This document shows positions 28,159 to 38,933 of a DNA stretch of 64,000 nt, piece by piece. Positions within the stretch are counted from its first letter, which is position 1. Each line of letters opens with the position of its first letter. Position numbers and translations under genes: made by a program. Source of the stretch: Peribacillus simplex (lineage in GTDB: Bacteria > Bacillota > Bacilli > Bacillales > DSM-1321). The stretch lies in assembly GCF_900156045.1 (NCBI RefSeq), contig NZ_FTMX01000003.1:543090-607089 (forward strand), read 5' to 3'. Under the pieces are notes generated by a model that saw only the letters and a list, made by a program, of their open reading frames with translations, made no database searches and was not told where the DNA came from.

Positions 28159-28401
28159 GTACTTATCTCCTTTTTAATAACTGAACTGAATCTATTAAAA
28201 ACCGTGTCCTTATCCGGGACCTTATTCACTTTTCCTTCTGCTTGCACCAAGCTGGCAACCTAGTTCAGCAAACTTACATATATATACCCAATAAAAGGGG
28301 CTGAACACCGGAATGAAAGCAAATTGTCTCTATTCTACTTTATCATTTTATAGGCATTAAATCACCTTTTTCCTATTATTCTCATCTATGTATGAAGCAA
28401 A

Positions 28402-28430
28402 GAAGTCTTCGAATATTTTTCGAAGACTTC
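28402..28430 (-). terminator. Intrinsic terminator of the M23 peptidase gene
   Basis: GAAGTCTTCGAA pairs perfectly with TTCGAAGACTTC. On the minus strand it is followed by a TTTGCTTC tail. It begins 7 bases after the stop codon. Confidence 0.75.
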
Positions 28431-28436
28431 CATCGA

Positions 28437-29855
28437 TTACTGGCTTATATAGTTTAGCGGATTAACGAGAGACCCGTTTTTATATATTTCAAAATGGAGG
28501 TGGACACCGGTCGAGTTCCCCGTTGAACCCATCATGCCAATTTTCATGCCTTTTTCAATCTTTTGTCCTGCTTGTACATCTATTGAATCCAAATGGGCAT
28601 ACACGGTCTTATACCCGTTATTATGATTGATCGTTATCTTATTTCCATATCCTCCGGAGTTTCCGGCAGTTTCGATTATCCCATGATCTGCTGCCGTTAT
28701 CGTCCTGGTTGCTGGTCGGGCAATATCTATACCTTTGTGCAGTTTCCCCCAGCGCTGGCCCTGCTTACTGGAAATATAGCCCCCATCTGCAGGCCATGAA
28801 TATGTACCGCTGCCTTGTGAAGGAATGACCTTGGTGCCTTTTCTGGTGATTTCTGTTTTGGCTTTTTCCGTGACTTCCTTTTTTACGATCGTTTCACTGA
28901 TTTTCTTTCCGTTTGTTTCGGATACATTATAGGTGAACGCAAGAATCCCCTCATTCCCGATTTGTTCAGTGATGAGCTCACCCTTTGGAAGTTCGTCATC
29001 CTCCTTCACTTTCTTTTCAAATGGAATTCTCTCTTCCTTAAATACTTCTCTTTCTACCATTACGTTCACATAGGGGATACGTTGGGTCACATAGAGCCGC
29101 TCGCCCTCTTTAACACCTTTGTTCTCATCCTGTCCCGGATTTAGCTCCAGCAGGCGATCCAGGTCCATATCATGCTTAGTGGCAATGGCTTCAAGATCCT
29201 CATCTTCCTTTGTCTCATAGATCATCGTTCCTTCCTTTCCTTCTTCTATCATGGAAAGGGTTTTATCGACGCTCTTGATTTCGTCTGGATATACCATTGT
29301 CTCTTTAAACGTGACGGGAAGTGAAAATTCGATGTCCAGAATTCTACTTCCTGGCTCTTTTAACGAATCCGTATCTTTTTCACTTTCCTTTTTACCTGAT
29401 TCATATTCAGCGTATTCCTCTTCATTCACATATAATAAAGTGATTTTCTCCAGAACTTCCTCGGCATCTTCCTTTGACGCAACATAAGCGACCGCCTGAT
29501 TATCTATGTCAATTTCATACGCCTCTGCCTTCACATTCAACTGATCTTGAATTCCCTTGACAGCCTGCTCCTCTTTTACCTCTTCATCGAATACCTCTTC
29601 AGGTACAAAAGTCAGCTGTGCCTCCTTATCGAATGTAAAGTCCGGATAATCTTCCTGTGCTTCTTCTACCTTATCGGCTACGATCTTTTCGATTTCCGTT
29701 TCATCCGTCACACTTCCGACGAATTCGTCGTTAAGATAAACATGCTGTATGGTTGCAGTTTCCGATATCCCGGCAGCAGTTACCCGATTTCCTGCAAGCA
29801 TTAAAATGACGGAAACCATCAACAGGATGGTCCCCTTGCCTTTTGAGCTAAACAT
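28437..29855 (-). CDS. LysM/G5-containing M23 peptidoglycan endopeptidase
   Basis: A 472-residue exported murein hydrolase. An N-terminal signal or anchor helix (about 8-27) is followed by an acidic spacer and a LysM-like segment (MIYETKEDEDLEAIATKHDMDLDRLLELNPG). A G5-like domain follows (FEKKVKEDDELPKGELITEQIGNEG), then a C-terminal LytM/M23 domain with zinc ligands in HKGIDIARP, VYAHLDS and HLHFEIYKNG. It should cleave peptide cross-links in the wall. The ATG at 29855 has a strong AAGGAGG. It lies immediately upstream of walR on the same strand, and a tandem WalR/PhoP-type array lies about 310 bases upstream. That fits the known WalR control of wall hydrolases. Confidence 0.92.
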   Translation of the reverse strand: MFSSKGKGTILLMVSVILMLAGNRVTAAGISETATIQHVYLNDEFVGSVTDETEIEKIVADKVEEAQEDYPDFTFDKEAQLTFVPEEVFDEEVKEEQAVKGIQDQLNVKAEAYEIDIDNQAVAYVASKEDAEEVLEKITLLYVNEEEYAEYESGKKESEKDTDSLKEPGSRILDIEFSLPVTFKETMVYPDEIKSVDKTLSMIEEGKEGTMIYETKEDEDLEAIATKHDMDLDRLLELNPGQDENKGVKEGERLYVTQRIPYVNVMVEREVFKEERIPFEKKVKEDDELPKGELITEQIGNEGILAFTYNVSETNGKKISETIVKKEVTEKAKTEITRKGTKVIPSQGSGTYSWPADGGYISSKQGQRWGKLHKGIDIARPATRTITAADHGIIETAGNSGGYGNKITINHNNGYKTVYAHLDSIDVQAGQKIEKGMKIGMMGSTGNSTGVHLHFEIYKNGSLVNPLNYISQ

Positions 29856-30167
29856 ATATTGTCCTCCTTAACGGCTCAGTCACCAATTAAGAAACTAATT
29901 AGTTTTATTTCGAGATTTATTAGTCCAATTTAAATATCCACATGCTTATGACTGATTTCTAATGATTTTTATCACTCATAACTCTACCATATTAAGAAAA
30001 AAAACAAGAAACAGACTTCATAATGTAATGGAACTGTATAAATGGTGACAACATGTACCAATAAATAGAGGAATGGGGCACGTTCAATAAACTGCAGAAA
30101 AAGGAGTGGGCCTAGGCCCAGCATGGTTAAAAGCGGGTTATATGCCAAATTGGCCGAAATTGGTATG

Positions 30168-30195
30168 TTACAAATCGTTAACAATCTATTAACAA
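30168..30195 (-). promoter_or_regulatory. Triple WalR/PhoP-type box upstream of the M23 peptidase gene
   Basis: On the plus strand GTTACA, TTAACA and TTAACA are separated by exactly 5 bases each. On the minus strand this reads TGTTAA-N5-TGTTAA-N5-TGTAAC, a full match to the WalR consensus in all three half-sites. The same half-sites also satisfy the related PhoP consensus. Confidence 0.65.
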
Positions 30196-30228
30196 GATTT
30201 CATTCAAAATACATCTGGACTCAAAACA

Positions 30229-30256
30229 AAAAAACGCCCTAAAGGAAAGGCGTTTA
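30229..30256 (-). terminator. Intrinsic terminator of the tRNA operon
   Basis: AAACGCC pairs with GGCGTTT around a 10-base loop. The minus-strand side ends in a run of T. It lies 9 bases past tRNA-Phe. Confidence 0.85.
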
Positions 30257-30264
30257 TAAAAGGA

Positions 30265-30337
30265 TGGCTCAGGACGGAATCGAACCGCCGACACAAGGAT
30301 TTTCAGTCCTTTGCTCTACCGACTGAGCTACTGAGCC
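30265..30337 (-). tRNA. tRNA-Phe (anticodon GAA)
   Basis: The cloverleaf reads GGCTCAG at the acceptor, a D arm AGCTCAGTCGGTAGAGC, an anticodon loop with GAA in GGACTGAAAATCC, and a T arm GGCGGTTCGATTCCGTC. The CCA end is not encoded. It is last in the four-tRNA cluster. Confidence 0.97.
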
Positions 30338-30365
30338 AAATATTCTATTTTTTTAAAAAATAAAA

Positions 30366-30441
30366 TGGCGGTCCCGACGGGAATCGAACCCGCGATCTCC
30401 TGCGTGACAGGCAGGCATGTTAACCGCTACACCACGGGACC
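30366..30441 (-). tRNA. tRNA-Asp (anticodon GTC)
   Basis: GGTCCCG acceptor, anticodon loop CTGTCAC and T loop GTTCGATTC. The 3' CCA is encoded. Confidence 0.97.
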
Positions 30442-30464
30442 AGTAAAGCATTTATATAAAGAAG

Positions 30465-30536
30465 TGACCCATACGGGATTCGAACCCGTGTTACCGCCGT
30501 GAAAGGGCGGTGTCTTAACCGCTTGACCAATGGGCC
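30465..30536 (-). tRNA. tRNA-Glu (anticodon TTC)
   Basis: GGCCCAT acceptor, anticodon loop CTTTCAC and T loop GTTCGAATC. The CCA is not encoded. Confidence 0.97.
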
Positions 30537-30544
30537 GGAAAAAA

Positions 30545-30620
30545 TGGTGAGCCATGAAGGATTCGAACCTTCGACCCTCTGATTAAAAGTCAGATGCTCT
30601 ACCAACTGAGCTAATGGCTC
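30545..30620 (-). tRNA. tRNA-Lys (anticodon TTT)
   Basis: GAGCCAT acceptor, anticodon stem TCTGA/TCAGA enclosing CTTTTAA, T loop GTTCGAATC and encoded CCA. First gene of the Lys-Glu-Asp-Phe cluster. Confidence 0.97.
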
Positions 30621-30851
30621 GTACTAATGAAATGTTTCTTTTCGGGATGTTAACTTAACATCCGTATCTTGTTAATGGCTTGTTCTATTGTGACGACGCT
30701 TTTGATAATATCATGGTTTATATAGTTTAGGCAATAGTTTTTTGAAATAAAATTATTTTTTTCTTATTTTTTTCATTTTCCAACAGTTTAATCCATTCAT
30801 TCAGTATCCCGGACCTCCTGAATGTGACATATAATGCATTAATAACGAAAG

Positions 30852-30880
30852 AAGAGCCGGCAAAAAAGCCAGCTCTCTTT
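30852..30880 (-). terminator. Intrinsic terminator of purA
   Basis: AGAGCCGGC and GCCAGCTCT pair with one G-T around an A6 loop, 8 bases past the purA stop. The T tract is short. Confidence 0.7.
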
Positions 30881-30887
30881 TCAAGAA

Positions 30888-32222
<1,335 letters not shown>

Positions 32223-32286
32223 TTAACCGGTTCTTATCAAACAAACCTATTTTATCAATAATCCAAACTGGAAGTCAATACAAAAT

Positions 32287-32322
32287 CCGAACAATACACT
32301 TTTCAATAAATACTTCGTTCGT
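32287..32322. promoter_or_regulatory. Possible PurR box pair upstream of purA
   Basis: CCGAACAAT at 32287-32295 and an inverted TTCGTTCGT at 32314-32322 resemble the two CGAA-containing arms of the Bacillus PurBox. The gap is 18 bases rather than the usual 16-17, and the second arm matches at 7 of 9 positions. Confidence 0.35.
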
Positions 32323-32431
32323 AAATATGAGAAAATTCTTTCCGGTTTTACATTGGGTTTTGGATTGTCAATCATTATTGTACCCTTTGATTTCTTTTTC
32401 TATTATCATAAGGCCTTTTCTTTTTCCAAAA

Positions 32432-32465
32432 ACAGAGAAAGCCCGCCATTGCAAAAATGGCAGGC
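32432..32465 (-). terminator. Intrinsic terminator of dnaC
   Basis: GCCTGCCAT pairs with ATGGCGGGC on the minus strand, followed by a T-rich run that includes T5. It lies 7 bases past the dnaC stop. Confidence 0.75.
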
Positions 32466-32471
32466 AGTTCC

Positions 32472-33836
32472 CTATGCGCCTGGAGACATCGAATCATCAT
32501 CGAAGCGGCGTTCGAGGTTAACGAATTTATTATATTCTTTTACGAATGCAAGCGAAACCGTGCCTACTGGACCATTACGCTGTTTCGCTATAATGATTTC
32601 GATGATATTTTTATTCTCGGATTCTTTATCATAATAATCATCACGGTATAAGAATGCGACGATATCGGCATCTTGCTCGATACTCCCGGATTCCCTGATA
32701 TCAGACATCATCGGACGCTTATCCTGACGCTGCTCCACTCCCCGCGATAGCTGGGAAAGGGCGATGACGGGCACTTTAAGTTCACGAGCGAGCGCTTTGA
32801 GTGAACGTGAAATCTCGGATACCTCTTGCTGACGGTTGTCGCCTGAACGGCCATCGCCTTGAATTAACTGCAGGTAATCGATCAATATCATGCCAAGGCC
32901 ATGTTCCTGCTTCAAACGACGGCATTTTGAACGGATTTCACCAATCCTCACACCTGGCGTATCATCGATATAAATGCCGGCATTCGACAAGCTTCCCATC
33001 GCCATCGTCAGTTTACGCCAATCCTCATCAGTTAAGGAACCTGTCCGTAAATTCTGGGCGTTGATATTCCCTTCAGCACAGAGCATACGCATAACGAGCT
33101 GCTCTGCACCCATTTCAAGACTGAAAATCGCTACATTCTCTTCCGTTTTAGTCGCAACGTTTTGAGCGATATTCAATGCAAAAGCGGTTTTACCAACCGA
33201 AGGACGGGCACCCACTATGATGAGGTCATTACGTTGGAACCCTGCTGTCATTCGATCCAGTTCAGCAAACCCTGTCGGTATTCCCGTGACATCCCCTGTA
33301 CGGGTAGTCAAAACTTCTATGTTATCGTACGTCGAAACCAATACATCCTTAATATTTTGAAAAGACCCGGAATTCTTGCGCTGGGCCACTTCCATGATCG
33401 TTTTTTCTGCTTCCCCGAGCAGCTCCTCGACCTCGTCCTCGCGACTGTAGCCTTCCTGAGCGATGTTGGTCGCTGTCCTGATCAAACGACGCAGCAATGA
33501 CTTCTCCTCGACGATGCGGACATAATATTCAATATTGGCCGCGGTAGGCACCGATCCGGCCAATTCACTTAAATAAGAAACGCCGCCAACTTCTTCAAGG
33601 TTTTTTGTCGCAGCCAATTCCTCTGTCACCGTAATCAAATCGACAGCTTTTCCTTCGTCATTCAATTTAAGCATCACATTAAAGATTTTTTGATGAGAGC
33701 TTCTGTAAAAATCCTCCGGAATCAAAACTTCCGATGTAACGGTCAATGAAGAGGGCTCAAGAAAAATGGCTCCTAGCACTGCCTGTTCGGCTTCTATATT
33801 TTGAGGGGGAATCCTATCCTGAAATTGTTCTATCAT
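32472..33836 (-). CDS. dnaC: Replicative DNA helicase (DnaB-type)
   Basis: A hexameric 5'-3' helicase that unwinds DNA ahead of the replisome (named DnaC in Bacillus, DnaB elsewhere). It is 454 residues. The N-terminal primase-interaction domain starts PPQNIEAEQAVLGAIFLEP. The RecA-like motor has Walker A GARPSVGKTAFALNIA, Walker B LGMILIDYLQLI and the arginine-finger region LSQLSRGVEQRQDKRPMMSDIRESGSIEQDADIV. No intein interrupts it. It lies downstream of rplI in the typical Bacillus order. Confidence 0.98.
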   Translation of the reverse strand: MIEQFQDRIPPQNIEAEQAVLGAIFLEPSSLTVTSEVLIPEDFYRSSHQKIFNVMLKLNDEGKAVDLITVTEELAATKNLEEVGGVSYLSELAGSVPTAANIEYYVRIVEEKSLLRRLIRTATNIAQEGYSREDEVEELLGEAEKTIMEVAQRKNSGSFQNIKDVLVSTYDNIEVLTTRTGDVTGIPTGFAELDRMTAGFQRNDLIIVGARPSVGKTAFALNIAQNVATKTEENVAIFSLEMGAEQLVMRMLCAEGNINAQNLRTGSLTDEDWRKLTMAMGSLSNAGIYIDDTPGVRIGEIRSKCRRLKQEHGLGMILIDYLQLIQGDGRSGDNRQQEVSEISRSLKALARELKVPVIALSQLSRGVEQRQDKRPMMSDIRESGSIEQDADIVAFLYRDDYYDKESENKNIIEIIIAKQRNGPVGTVSLAFVKEYNKFVNLERRFDDDSMSPGA

Positions 33837-33976
33837 ATCTTAAAACCTCCCATTCTAAGAGGATACCTTTTATATGTTTCTAGTAAAAAAGAAAAAAGTG
33901 AAAGGACAACGTGCCCAATCACATTTTTCATCTATCTCTATTTTATCAATTTTTCACAGATATGAAACAGCTAAAA

Positions 33977-34426
33977 TTAGTTAATTTCTTTCACATGCAC
34001 AGTCAGTGTCGCAGTGACTTCAGGATGAAGCTTGACTGGAAGCTTTGTATGCCCTAATGTGCGGATGCCTTCAGCAAGCTCCATTTTACGTTTATCAACC
34101 TTGATACCGTGTTTTTTCTGAAGCTCCGATGCAATTTGCTTAGTCGTGATGGAACCGAATAAACGCCCGCCCTCACCGGCTTTGGCAGATAGTTCAACCG
34201 TTAATTTCTCCAGCTGCACTTTCAATTCTTCAGCATGCTGCCGTTCTTCTGCCGCAAGTGATTCTTCTTTATTTTTCTGGGCTTCCAAAGTTTTTACATT
34301 TGAATTATTTGCTTCAACGGCCAATCCTTGTTTTAGCAGGAAATTATGTGCATAACCATCTGCAACATTTTTAACTTCCCCTTTTTTCCCTTTACCTTTT
34401 ACGTCTTTCAGAAATATTACTTTCAT
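33977..34426 (-). CDS. rplI: 50S ribosomal protein L9
   Basis: A two-domain ribosomal protein of 149 residues. The N-terminal [28 protein letters not shown] binds 23S rRNA. A long helix (about 40-75) connects to the C-terminal domain ([26 protein letters not shown]). Its start overlaps the gdpP stop by 4 bases (ATGA), so the two are translationally coupled. Confidence 0.98.
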   Translation of the reverse strand: MKVIFLKDVKGKGKKGEVKNVADGYAHNFLLKQGLAVEANNSNVKTLEAQKNKEESLAAEERQHAEELKVQLEKLTVELSAKAGEGGRLFGSITTKQIASELQKKHGIKVDKRKMELAEGIRTLGHTKLPVKLHPEVTATLTVHVKEIN

Positions 34427-36393
34427 TCTTTTTGTCCCCCTTCTAAATATTCATCAATAGCTACTTTCAATCGACTTTCGGCTTCATCAATGGAGCAAAC
34501 CTGTTGAGTGGCGGCATTTGTTAAATGTCCGCCTCCATTCAACATTTCCATGATCACCTGTACATTGATATCACCTAGAGAACGCGCACTTATGCCAACT
34601 GTATCATCAGATCGCTTAGCCATTACGAAAGAAGCCGCAACGCCATCCATGGTCAATAGGGTGTCCGCAGCTTGAGCGATGAGCACCTGATTATGAACTT
34701 GATCGGTTTTTGCAGAGGCAATGGCAATTCCCTTTTTATAAAAGATGACTTCCTCAATGAGCTTCGAACGTTTGATATAGGTGTCCACGTCTTCTTTTAA
34801 GAATTTCTGGACAAGTACCGTATCGGCTCCATGCGCCCTTAGATAAGAGGCAGCATCGAAAGTGCGTGAACCTGTTCTTAAGGTGAAGCTTTTCGTATCG
34901 ACGATGATACCTGCAAGAAGCGCCGTCGACTCCAGCATATCAATCTTTGAGCGTTTCGGTTGATATTCAAGCAGTTCGGTTACAAGTTCTGCTGTTGAAG
35001 ATGCATATGGCTCCATATAGACGAGCAATGAATTCTTGATGAACTCCTCACCGCGGCGATGATGGTCGATGACTACAACCTTATCGATCCTATTCAATAA
35101 CCGTTCTTCAATCACCATGGAAGGTTTATGTGTATCGACCACAACCAGCAAGGTCTCATCCGTAATCATTTCAAATGCATCATCAGGTGTTATGAACCGG
35201 GAATACAGCTCTTCTTTATTTTTGATCTCTTCCATTAAACGAAGGACACTGCTATCGAGCTGCTGGGTGTCGATGACAATATAGCCTTCACGTTCATTCA
35301 TCTGGGCAACTTTCAAGATGCCGATTGCTGAACCGATTGCGTCCATATCCGGGTTTTTATGGCCCATGACAATGACTTTATCGCTATCAAGGACTATATC
35401 CTTCAATGCATGGGAAATGACACGTGCACGGACTCTCGTGCGTTTTTCCATCGGATTGGTTTTACCGCCATAGAATTTCACTTTTCCGTTCGCTTGCTTT
35501 ATCGCCACTTGGTCACCGCCCCGTCCTAGGGCGAGATCTAAGCTGGACTGTGCAAGCGAACCTAGTTCCGGTAAGGATGACACGGCAGAGCCGACCCCGA
35601 TGCTCAGGGTCAATGGTACATTTTGCTTGGCCGTCGTTTCCCTGATTTCATCCAAAATCGAAAATTTGCCCTTCTCAAGCTGATGAAGGATATGCTCATT
35701 GAAGACAGCGATGAATCGTTCCGAGGAAACCCGTTTAAAGAAAACGCCATTATCCCTTGCCCATTTATCAAGAAGTGAGGTGACCAAGCTATTAATGCTG
35801 CTTTTACGCTGATCATCCATACCCTGTGTCAAATCATCATAATTATCAAGAAGAATGATCGCAATTGCCGTCCGCTCATCTTCATATAATTTCTCAATTT
35901 CCACTTGCTCCGTTACATCAAAAAAGTAAAGAAGCCTTTCATCACGCTTATGGACCACCTTGAATTTCCGATCGTGGAGCGTAAGCGTCTCTGTCTCGAT
36001 CTCTTGCTTGATCAACGGCACTATCGAGTCCGCAACGTCGTATAGCGATCTTCCTGCCAAGGAGTCTTCACTAAAACAAGAAGCCAGGAATGGATTGGTC
36101 CATTCGATGTAATAATCCTCATTAAAGAGCATGATCCCAATCGGCATTTCCAATAACGCTTCCTCGCCCACCTTCTTTAAACGATAGGATAAAGTCGTTA
36201 TATACTCTTCTGTCTTTCGTTGCTTTTTTTCTACCATTCTTAATGTTAAATAAAATAAACCAGCAAGAATCAATAGTCCAACAAGTGCAATAACCCAATT
36301 ATAATAAGCCAGTACGCCCAAAAGTAAAACGACTGCGGCCAGCACCCCATACAATGGGGACTTAATCGAGTATTCTTTCAAATAAGATGGCAT
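34423..36393 (-). CDS. gdpP: Cyclic-di-AMP phosphodiesterase GdpP
   Basis: A membrane-bound enzyme that cleaves c-di-AMP to 5'-pApA. It is 656 residues. Two N-terminal membrane helices (about 10-50) precede a degenerate PAS domain (about 75-150) and a degenerate GGDEF domain (about 165-300). The catalytic DHH/DHHA1 module follows, with [24 protein letters not shown] and [12 protein letters not shown] supplying the metal-binding aspartates and histidines. The start at 36393 (MPSYLKEYS) is 8 bases after AGGAG. The upstream 7 codons are not needed. It is coupled to rplI and yybS, as in B. subtilis. Confidence 0.96.
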   Translation of the reverse strand: MPSYLKEYSIKSPLYGVLAAVVLLLGVLAYYNWVIALVGLLILAGLFYLTLRMVEKKQRKTEEYITTLSYRLKKVGEEALLEMPIGIMLFNEDYYIEWTNPFLASCFSEDSLAGRSLYDVADSIVPLIKQEIETETLTLHDRKFKVVHKRDERLLYFFDVTEQVEIEKLYEDERTAIAIILLDNYDDLTQGMDDQRKSSINSLVTSLLDKWARDNGVFFKRVSSERFIAVFNEHILHQLEKGKFSILDEIRETTAKQNVPLTLSIGVGSAVSSLPELGSLAQSSLDLALGRGGDQVAIKQANGKVKFYGGKTNPMEKRTRVRARVISHALKDIVLDSDKVIVMGHKNPDMDAIGSAIGILKVAQMNEREGYIVIDTQQLDSSVLRLMEEIKNKEELYSRFITPDDAFEMITDETLLVVVDTHKPSMVIEERLLNRIDKVVVIDHHRRGEEFIKNSLLVYMEPYASSTAELVTELLEYQPKRSKIDMLESTALLAGIIVDTKSFTLRTGSRTFDAASYLRAHGADTVLVQKFLKEDVDTYIKRSKLIEEVIFYKKGIAIASAKTDQVHNQVLIAQAADTLLTMDGVAASFVMAKRSDDTVGISARSLGDINVQVIMEMLNGGGHLTNAATQQVCSIDEAESRLKVAIDEYLEGGQKE

Positions 36394-36434
36394 AGTTTCA
36401 GCTCCTAAAAGCATCTGTTTTACAAAAAAGTCTT

Positions 36435-37382
36435 CTATTCCTTTTTCCTGATTGTCTCCCTAAAAGGAAAGCCTAAATCTATTATACCTAAAAATCGAAC
36501 GGCCGTCGTAATAATCGGAATCGGCAGCAGCAAAGAAAAAACCACGATTAAAACGGGTATGGCCTTAGCCCATGACTTAACATGAGCGATATAGAATATC
36601 AGGGAATATCCTTGTAATAAAATGAAGAACTGCAGTATGAAAAATAGGTTCGTTATGGCCATATATACAAAACTGTTCTTGTCCGTATTCACAAAAAGAG
36701 CAAGAAGCATCGTAATTAAATAATACCATAAAAGGCTTTTCGGGAGTCGCAGATCTCGAAAATGGGGCCATTTTAACGCCTTATCACTGAATCTCTTCAC
36801 AATGGGATGCGCCGCAAAGAAAATCAATAAAACCATGATGACGGACATCAAGACGAACAAACTTGGCATCAGCGTGTTCATCATATCGAGTGATTCATAC
36901 AACCGCTTTTTGACTTGTTCCGTCGGTGCCTGTCCAAAGGAATCCATTATGCCGATAGTATTTTCTAGCGACCCCTCAGCCATGTTCAGCGATTCTTCTA
37001 TGTAATTAACATCCGTTATCAATACTGAAGCTGCATATATTAATAAAATGCCTCCCAGGAAGACAAGGACTGCGCTTATGAACATAGGTGCCATCGGTTT
37101 GTCCTTTTTCAAAAAATGGCCGATCGCGATTCCCGTTGCCCCCATGAGCAAGGTCAGCGGAACAGACAATATCGTCCCGATGAGGATCGACAATAACGAG
37201 GCTACAAATAAGTAACCAAGGCTCCACGATAGCTTTTGCTTGATTGTGACAAGTATGAATGGAATGGGTAAAAAGAAAGTAGTGAAAATACCCAATAGTG
37301 GGACTTGAATGGTGATGAACAATAAAATGCAATATAATGCCAGAAGGGCTCCACCCTCGGCAATCCGTCTCCCGCTATTCAT
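36435..37382 (-). CDS. yybS: DUF2232 polytopic membrane protein YybS
   Basis: A 315-residue hydrophobic protein with about eight predicted membrane helices, positively charged short loops and an amphipathic middle segment. It belongs to the YybS/DUF2232 family, usually encoded just upstream of gdpP as here, 41 bases before it. It may be an S-component-like or signalling-associated membrane protein. No function is established. Confidence 0.88.
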   Translation of the reverse strand: MNSGRRIAEGGALLALYCILLFITIQVPLLGIFTTFFLPIPFILVTIKQKLSWSLGYLFVASLLSILIGTILSVPLTLLMGATGIAIGHFLKKDKPMAPMFISAVLVFLGGILLIYAASVLITDVNYIEESLNMAEGSLENTIGIMDSFGQAPTEQVKKRLYESLDMMNTLMPSLFVLMSVIMVLLIFFAAHPIVKRFSDKALKWPHFRDLRLPKSLLWYYLITMLLALFVNTDKNSFVYMAITNLFFILQFFILLQGYSLIFYIAHVKSWAKAIPVLIVVFSLLLPIPIITTAVRFLGIIDLGFPFRETIRKKE

Positions 37383-37526
37383 CTTTATTTCACCCCCTGT
37401 TATTATTGATGTCTTATCTCCATCTTTATATTGTATCCGTTACGGCCAGGATATTTCAAACATCACACTCTTTTTTAGGATATGATTATTTTTTCTGAGG
37501 AAAACGTCCGGATGACTTCCTTTTGA

Positions 37527-37612
37527 AATAAAAAAAACCGCAATTCAGCGGTTTTCAGGCATAAGTGACAACTTATAAAAAAGGCACATTAAGGATAACT
37601 CCTCAATGTGCC
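37527..37612 (-). terminator. Tandem intrinsic terminators after rpsR
   Basis: First, GGCACATT (37583-37590) pairs with AATGTGCC (37605-37612), followed on the minus strand by T6. Second, AAAACCGC pairs with GCGGTTTT (37534-37555), followed by more T residues. Together they close the rpsF operon. Confidence 0.85.
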
Positions 37613-37618
37613 GATTTA

Positions 37619-37858
37619 TTATTCACCAGATACATATGGTAGTAATGCCATAGTACGTGAGCGTTTAATAGCAATCGTTAATTTACGTTGATATTTAGCG
37701 CTTGTACCAGTTACACGACGTGGTAAAATTTTACCGCGTTCTGAGACGAATTTTTTAAGAAGATCTACATCTTTGTAATCAATTTTAGTGATTCCGTTAG
37801 ATGTGAAATAACAAACCTTTTTACGCTTACCGCGTCCTTTACGTCCACCCATTGCCAT
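37619..37858 (-). CDS. rpsR: 30S ribosomal protein S18
   Basis: A 79-residue ribosomal protein that pairs with S6 on the 30S platform. The [39 protein letters not shown] core is diagnostic, with a basic N terminus ([11 protein letters not shown]). It is third in the rpsF-ssb-rpsR operon and followed by two terminators. The single Cys in VCYF means it is not a full four-Cys zinc form. Confidence 0.98.
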   Translation of the reverse strand: MAMGGRKGRGKRKKVCYFTSNGITKIDYKDVDLLKKFVSERGKILPRRVTGTSAKYQRKLTIAIKRSRTMALLPYVSGE

Positions 37859-37905
37859 GATAAATTTCCCTCCCTGCTTTTTGAATTTTCATTTTAAACG
37901 GCTGT

Positions 37906-38433
37906 TTAAAACGGAAGATCGTCATCTGAAATGTCGATTGTCTTACCGTCATTTGCAAACGGATCATCATCTACACGAGTGTAGTTGTTATTGCTCCGTT
38001 GATTCTGATTAGGATTTTGTCCATACGAATTGTTGTCATTTCCGTTATTATTGCCATAACTTCTTTGACCTCCACCGTAAGAACCGCCTTCATTTCTTTC
38101 ACCCGCTGAACTGCTTCGTGGTTCAAGGAATTGAACGCTCTCAGCCAGAATCTCCGTCACATATACGCGTTTGCCGTCTTGTCCTTCATAATTACGTGTT
38201 TGGACACGTCCATCCACGCCAGCTAAACTGCCCTTTTTCAAGAAGTTAGCTACATTTTCTGCCGGTTTACGCCAAACTACACAGTTAATGAAATCCGCTT
38301 CACGTTCACCCTGCTGATTCGTAAAACCACGGTTCACAGCTAAAGTAAAGGTAGCTACGGGAACTCCATTAGGTGTATATCGTAATTCAGGATCTTTAGT
38401 TAAGCGTCCTACCAAAACTACGCGATTCATCAT
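37906..38433 (-). CDS. ssb: Single-stranded DNA-binding protein
   Basis: 175 residues. An N-terminal OB fold ([36 protein letters not shown] through QFLEPR) binds ssDNA as a tetramer. A Gly/Asn/Gln-rich linker (about 110-160) follows. The acidic tip DISDDDLPF recruits replication and repair partners. ATGATG at 38433/38430 follows GGGG. MMNR is the usual Bacillus start, and the longer frame begins at TTG. It lies between rpsF and rpsR, and a 20-base palindrome sits just upstream (38458-38477). Confidence 0.97.
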   Translation of the reverse strand: MMNRVVLVGRLTKDPELRYTPNGVPVATFTLAVNRGFTNQQGEREADFINCVVWRKPAENVANFLKKGSLAGVDGRVQTRNYEGQDGKRVYVTEILAESVQFLEPRSSSAGERNEGGSYGGGQRSYGNNNGNDNNSYGQNPNQNQRSNNNYTRVDDDPFANDGKTIDISDDDLPF

Positions 38434-38457
38434 CAGAATCAACCCCTAGGTTTCAAG

Positions 38458-38477
38458 CTTGTTTCATATGAAACAAG
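38458..38477. repeat. 20-base perfect palindrome in the rpsF-ssb gap, parS-like
   Basis: CTTGTTTCATATGAAACAAG is a perfect palindrome. Its central 16 bases, TGTTTCATATGAAACA, equal the ParB site TGTTTCACGTGAAACA except for the two centre bases. It lies between the rpsF stop and the ssb start, so it could also form an RNA hairpin. Confidence 0.6.
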
Positions 38478-38502
38478 ATTAGAATTTATATTAAATATCG
38501 AA

Positions 38503-38787
38503 TTATACTTCTTCTTTAGTAGCCATGTGGCGAATAATGTCTTCACTGATTTTAGCAAGACGATCGAATTCTTGAATCGCAGCACTTTCAGCGTTAACTT
38601 TAAGAAGCATGTAGTAACCATCACGGAAATCATTGATTTCATATGCAAGACGGCGTTTACCCCATTCTTTTGCTTCTACTTCCGCACCATTATCAGAAAG
38701 GATTGTGTTGAAACGTTCAACTAAAGCTTTTTTAGCTTCTTCCTCAATGTTTGGACGGATGATATACATAATTTCGTATTTTCTCAT
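38503..38787 (-). CDS. rpsF: 30S ribosomal protein S6
   Basis: 94 residues. [26 protein letters not shown] begins the family fold, and [52 protein letters not shown] completes it. It lies beside S18 on the 30S platform. The ATG at 38787 follows AAAAGGAGGTGA. The leader has a short GCCCAATTGGGC stem with an adjacent CCG. That could be part of the autoregulatory S6:S18-binding leader known in Firmicutes, but I cannot fold it with certainty. Confidence 0.98.
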   Translation of the reverse strand: MRKYEIMYIIRPNIEEEAKKALVERFNTILSDNGAEVEAKEWGKRRLAYEINDFRDGYYMLLKVNAESAAIQEFDRLAKISEDIIRHMATKEEV

Positions 38788-38933
38788 CACTGTCACCTCC
38801 TTTTGGTCTAAGCGGCCCAATTGGGCAAGGAGCAATTATTTATAATTACTCACAAGAAAAAATTATAGCATAGTTAAAGAAGCTTTGCAACGAACGGTTC
38901 GACTTATTACAATTAATTGTAATCCGAGTGACC

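Larger units (their letters stand above)
29856..30264. other. 409-base gap between the M23 peptidase gene and the tRNA cluster
   Basis: It holds the tRNA terminator (30229-30256), the WalR/PhoP-type array (30168-30195) and presumably the M23 promoter. A second imperfect WalR-like pair on the plus strand (TGTAAT-N5-TGTATA, near 30025) matches 11 of 12 positions. The 66-codon open frame here on the minus strand is not credible as a gene. Confidence 0.55.

Noticed and set aside
29984..30184. 66-codon hydrophobic open frame upstream of the M23 gene
   Set aside because: AT-rich intergenic DNA, no ribosome site, and it overlaps the regulatory array.
38788..38845. S6:S18-binding RNA leader upstream of rpsF
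   Set aside because: A short stem and a CCG are present, but I could not establish the full conserved fold, so it is only mentioned under rpsF.
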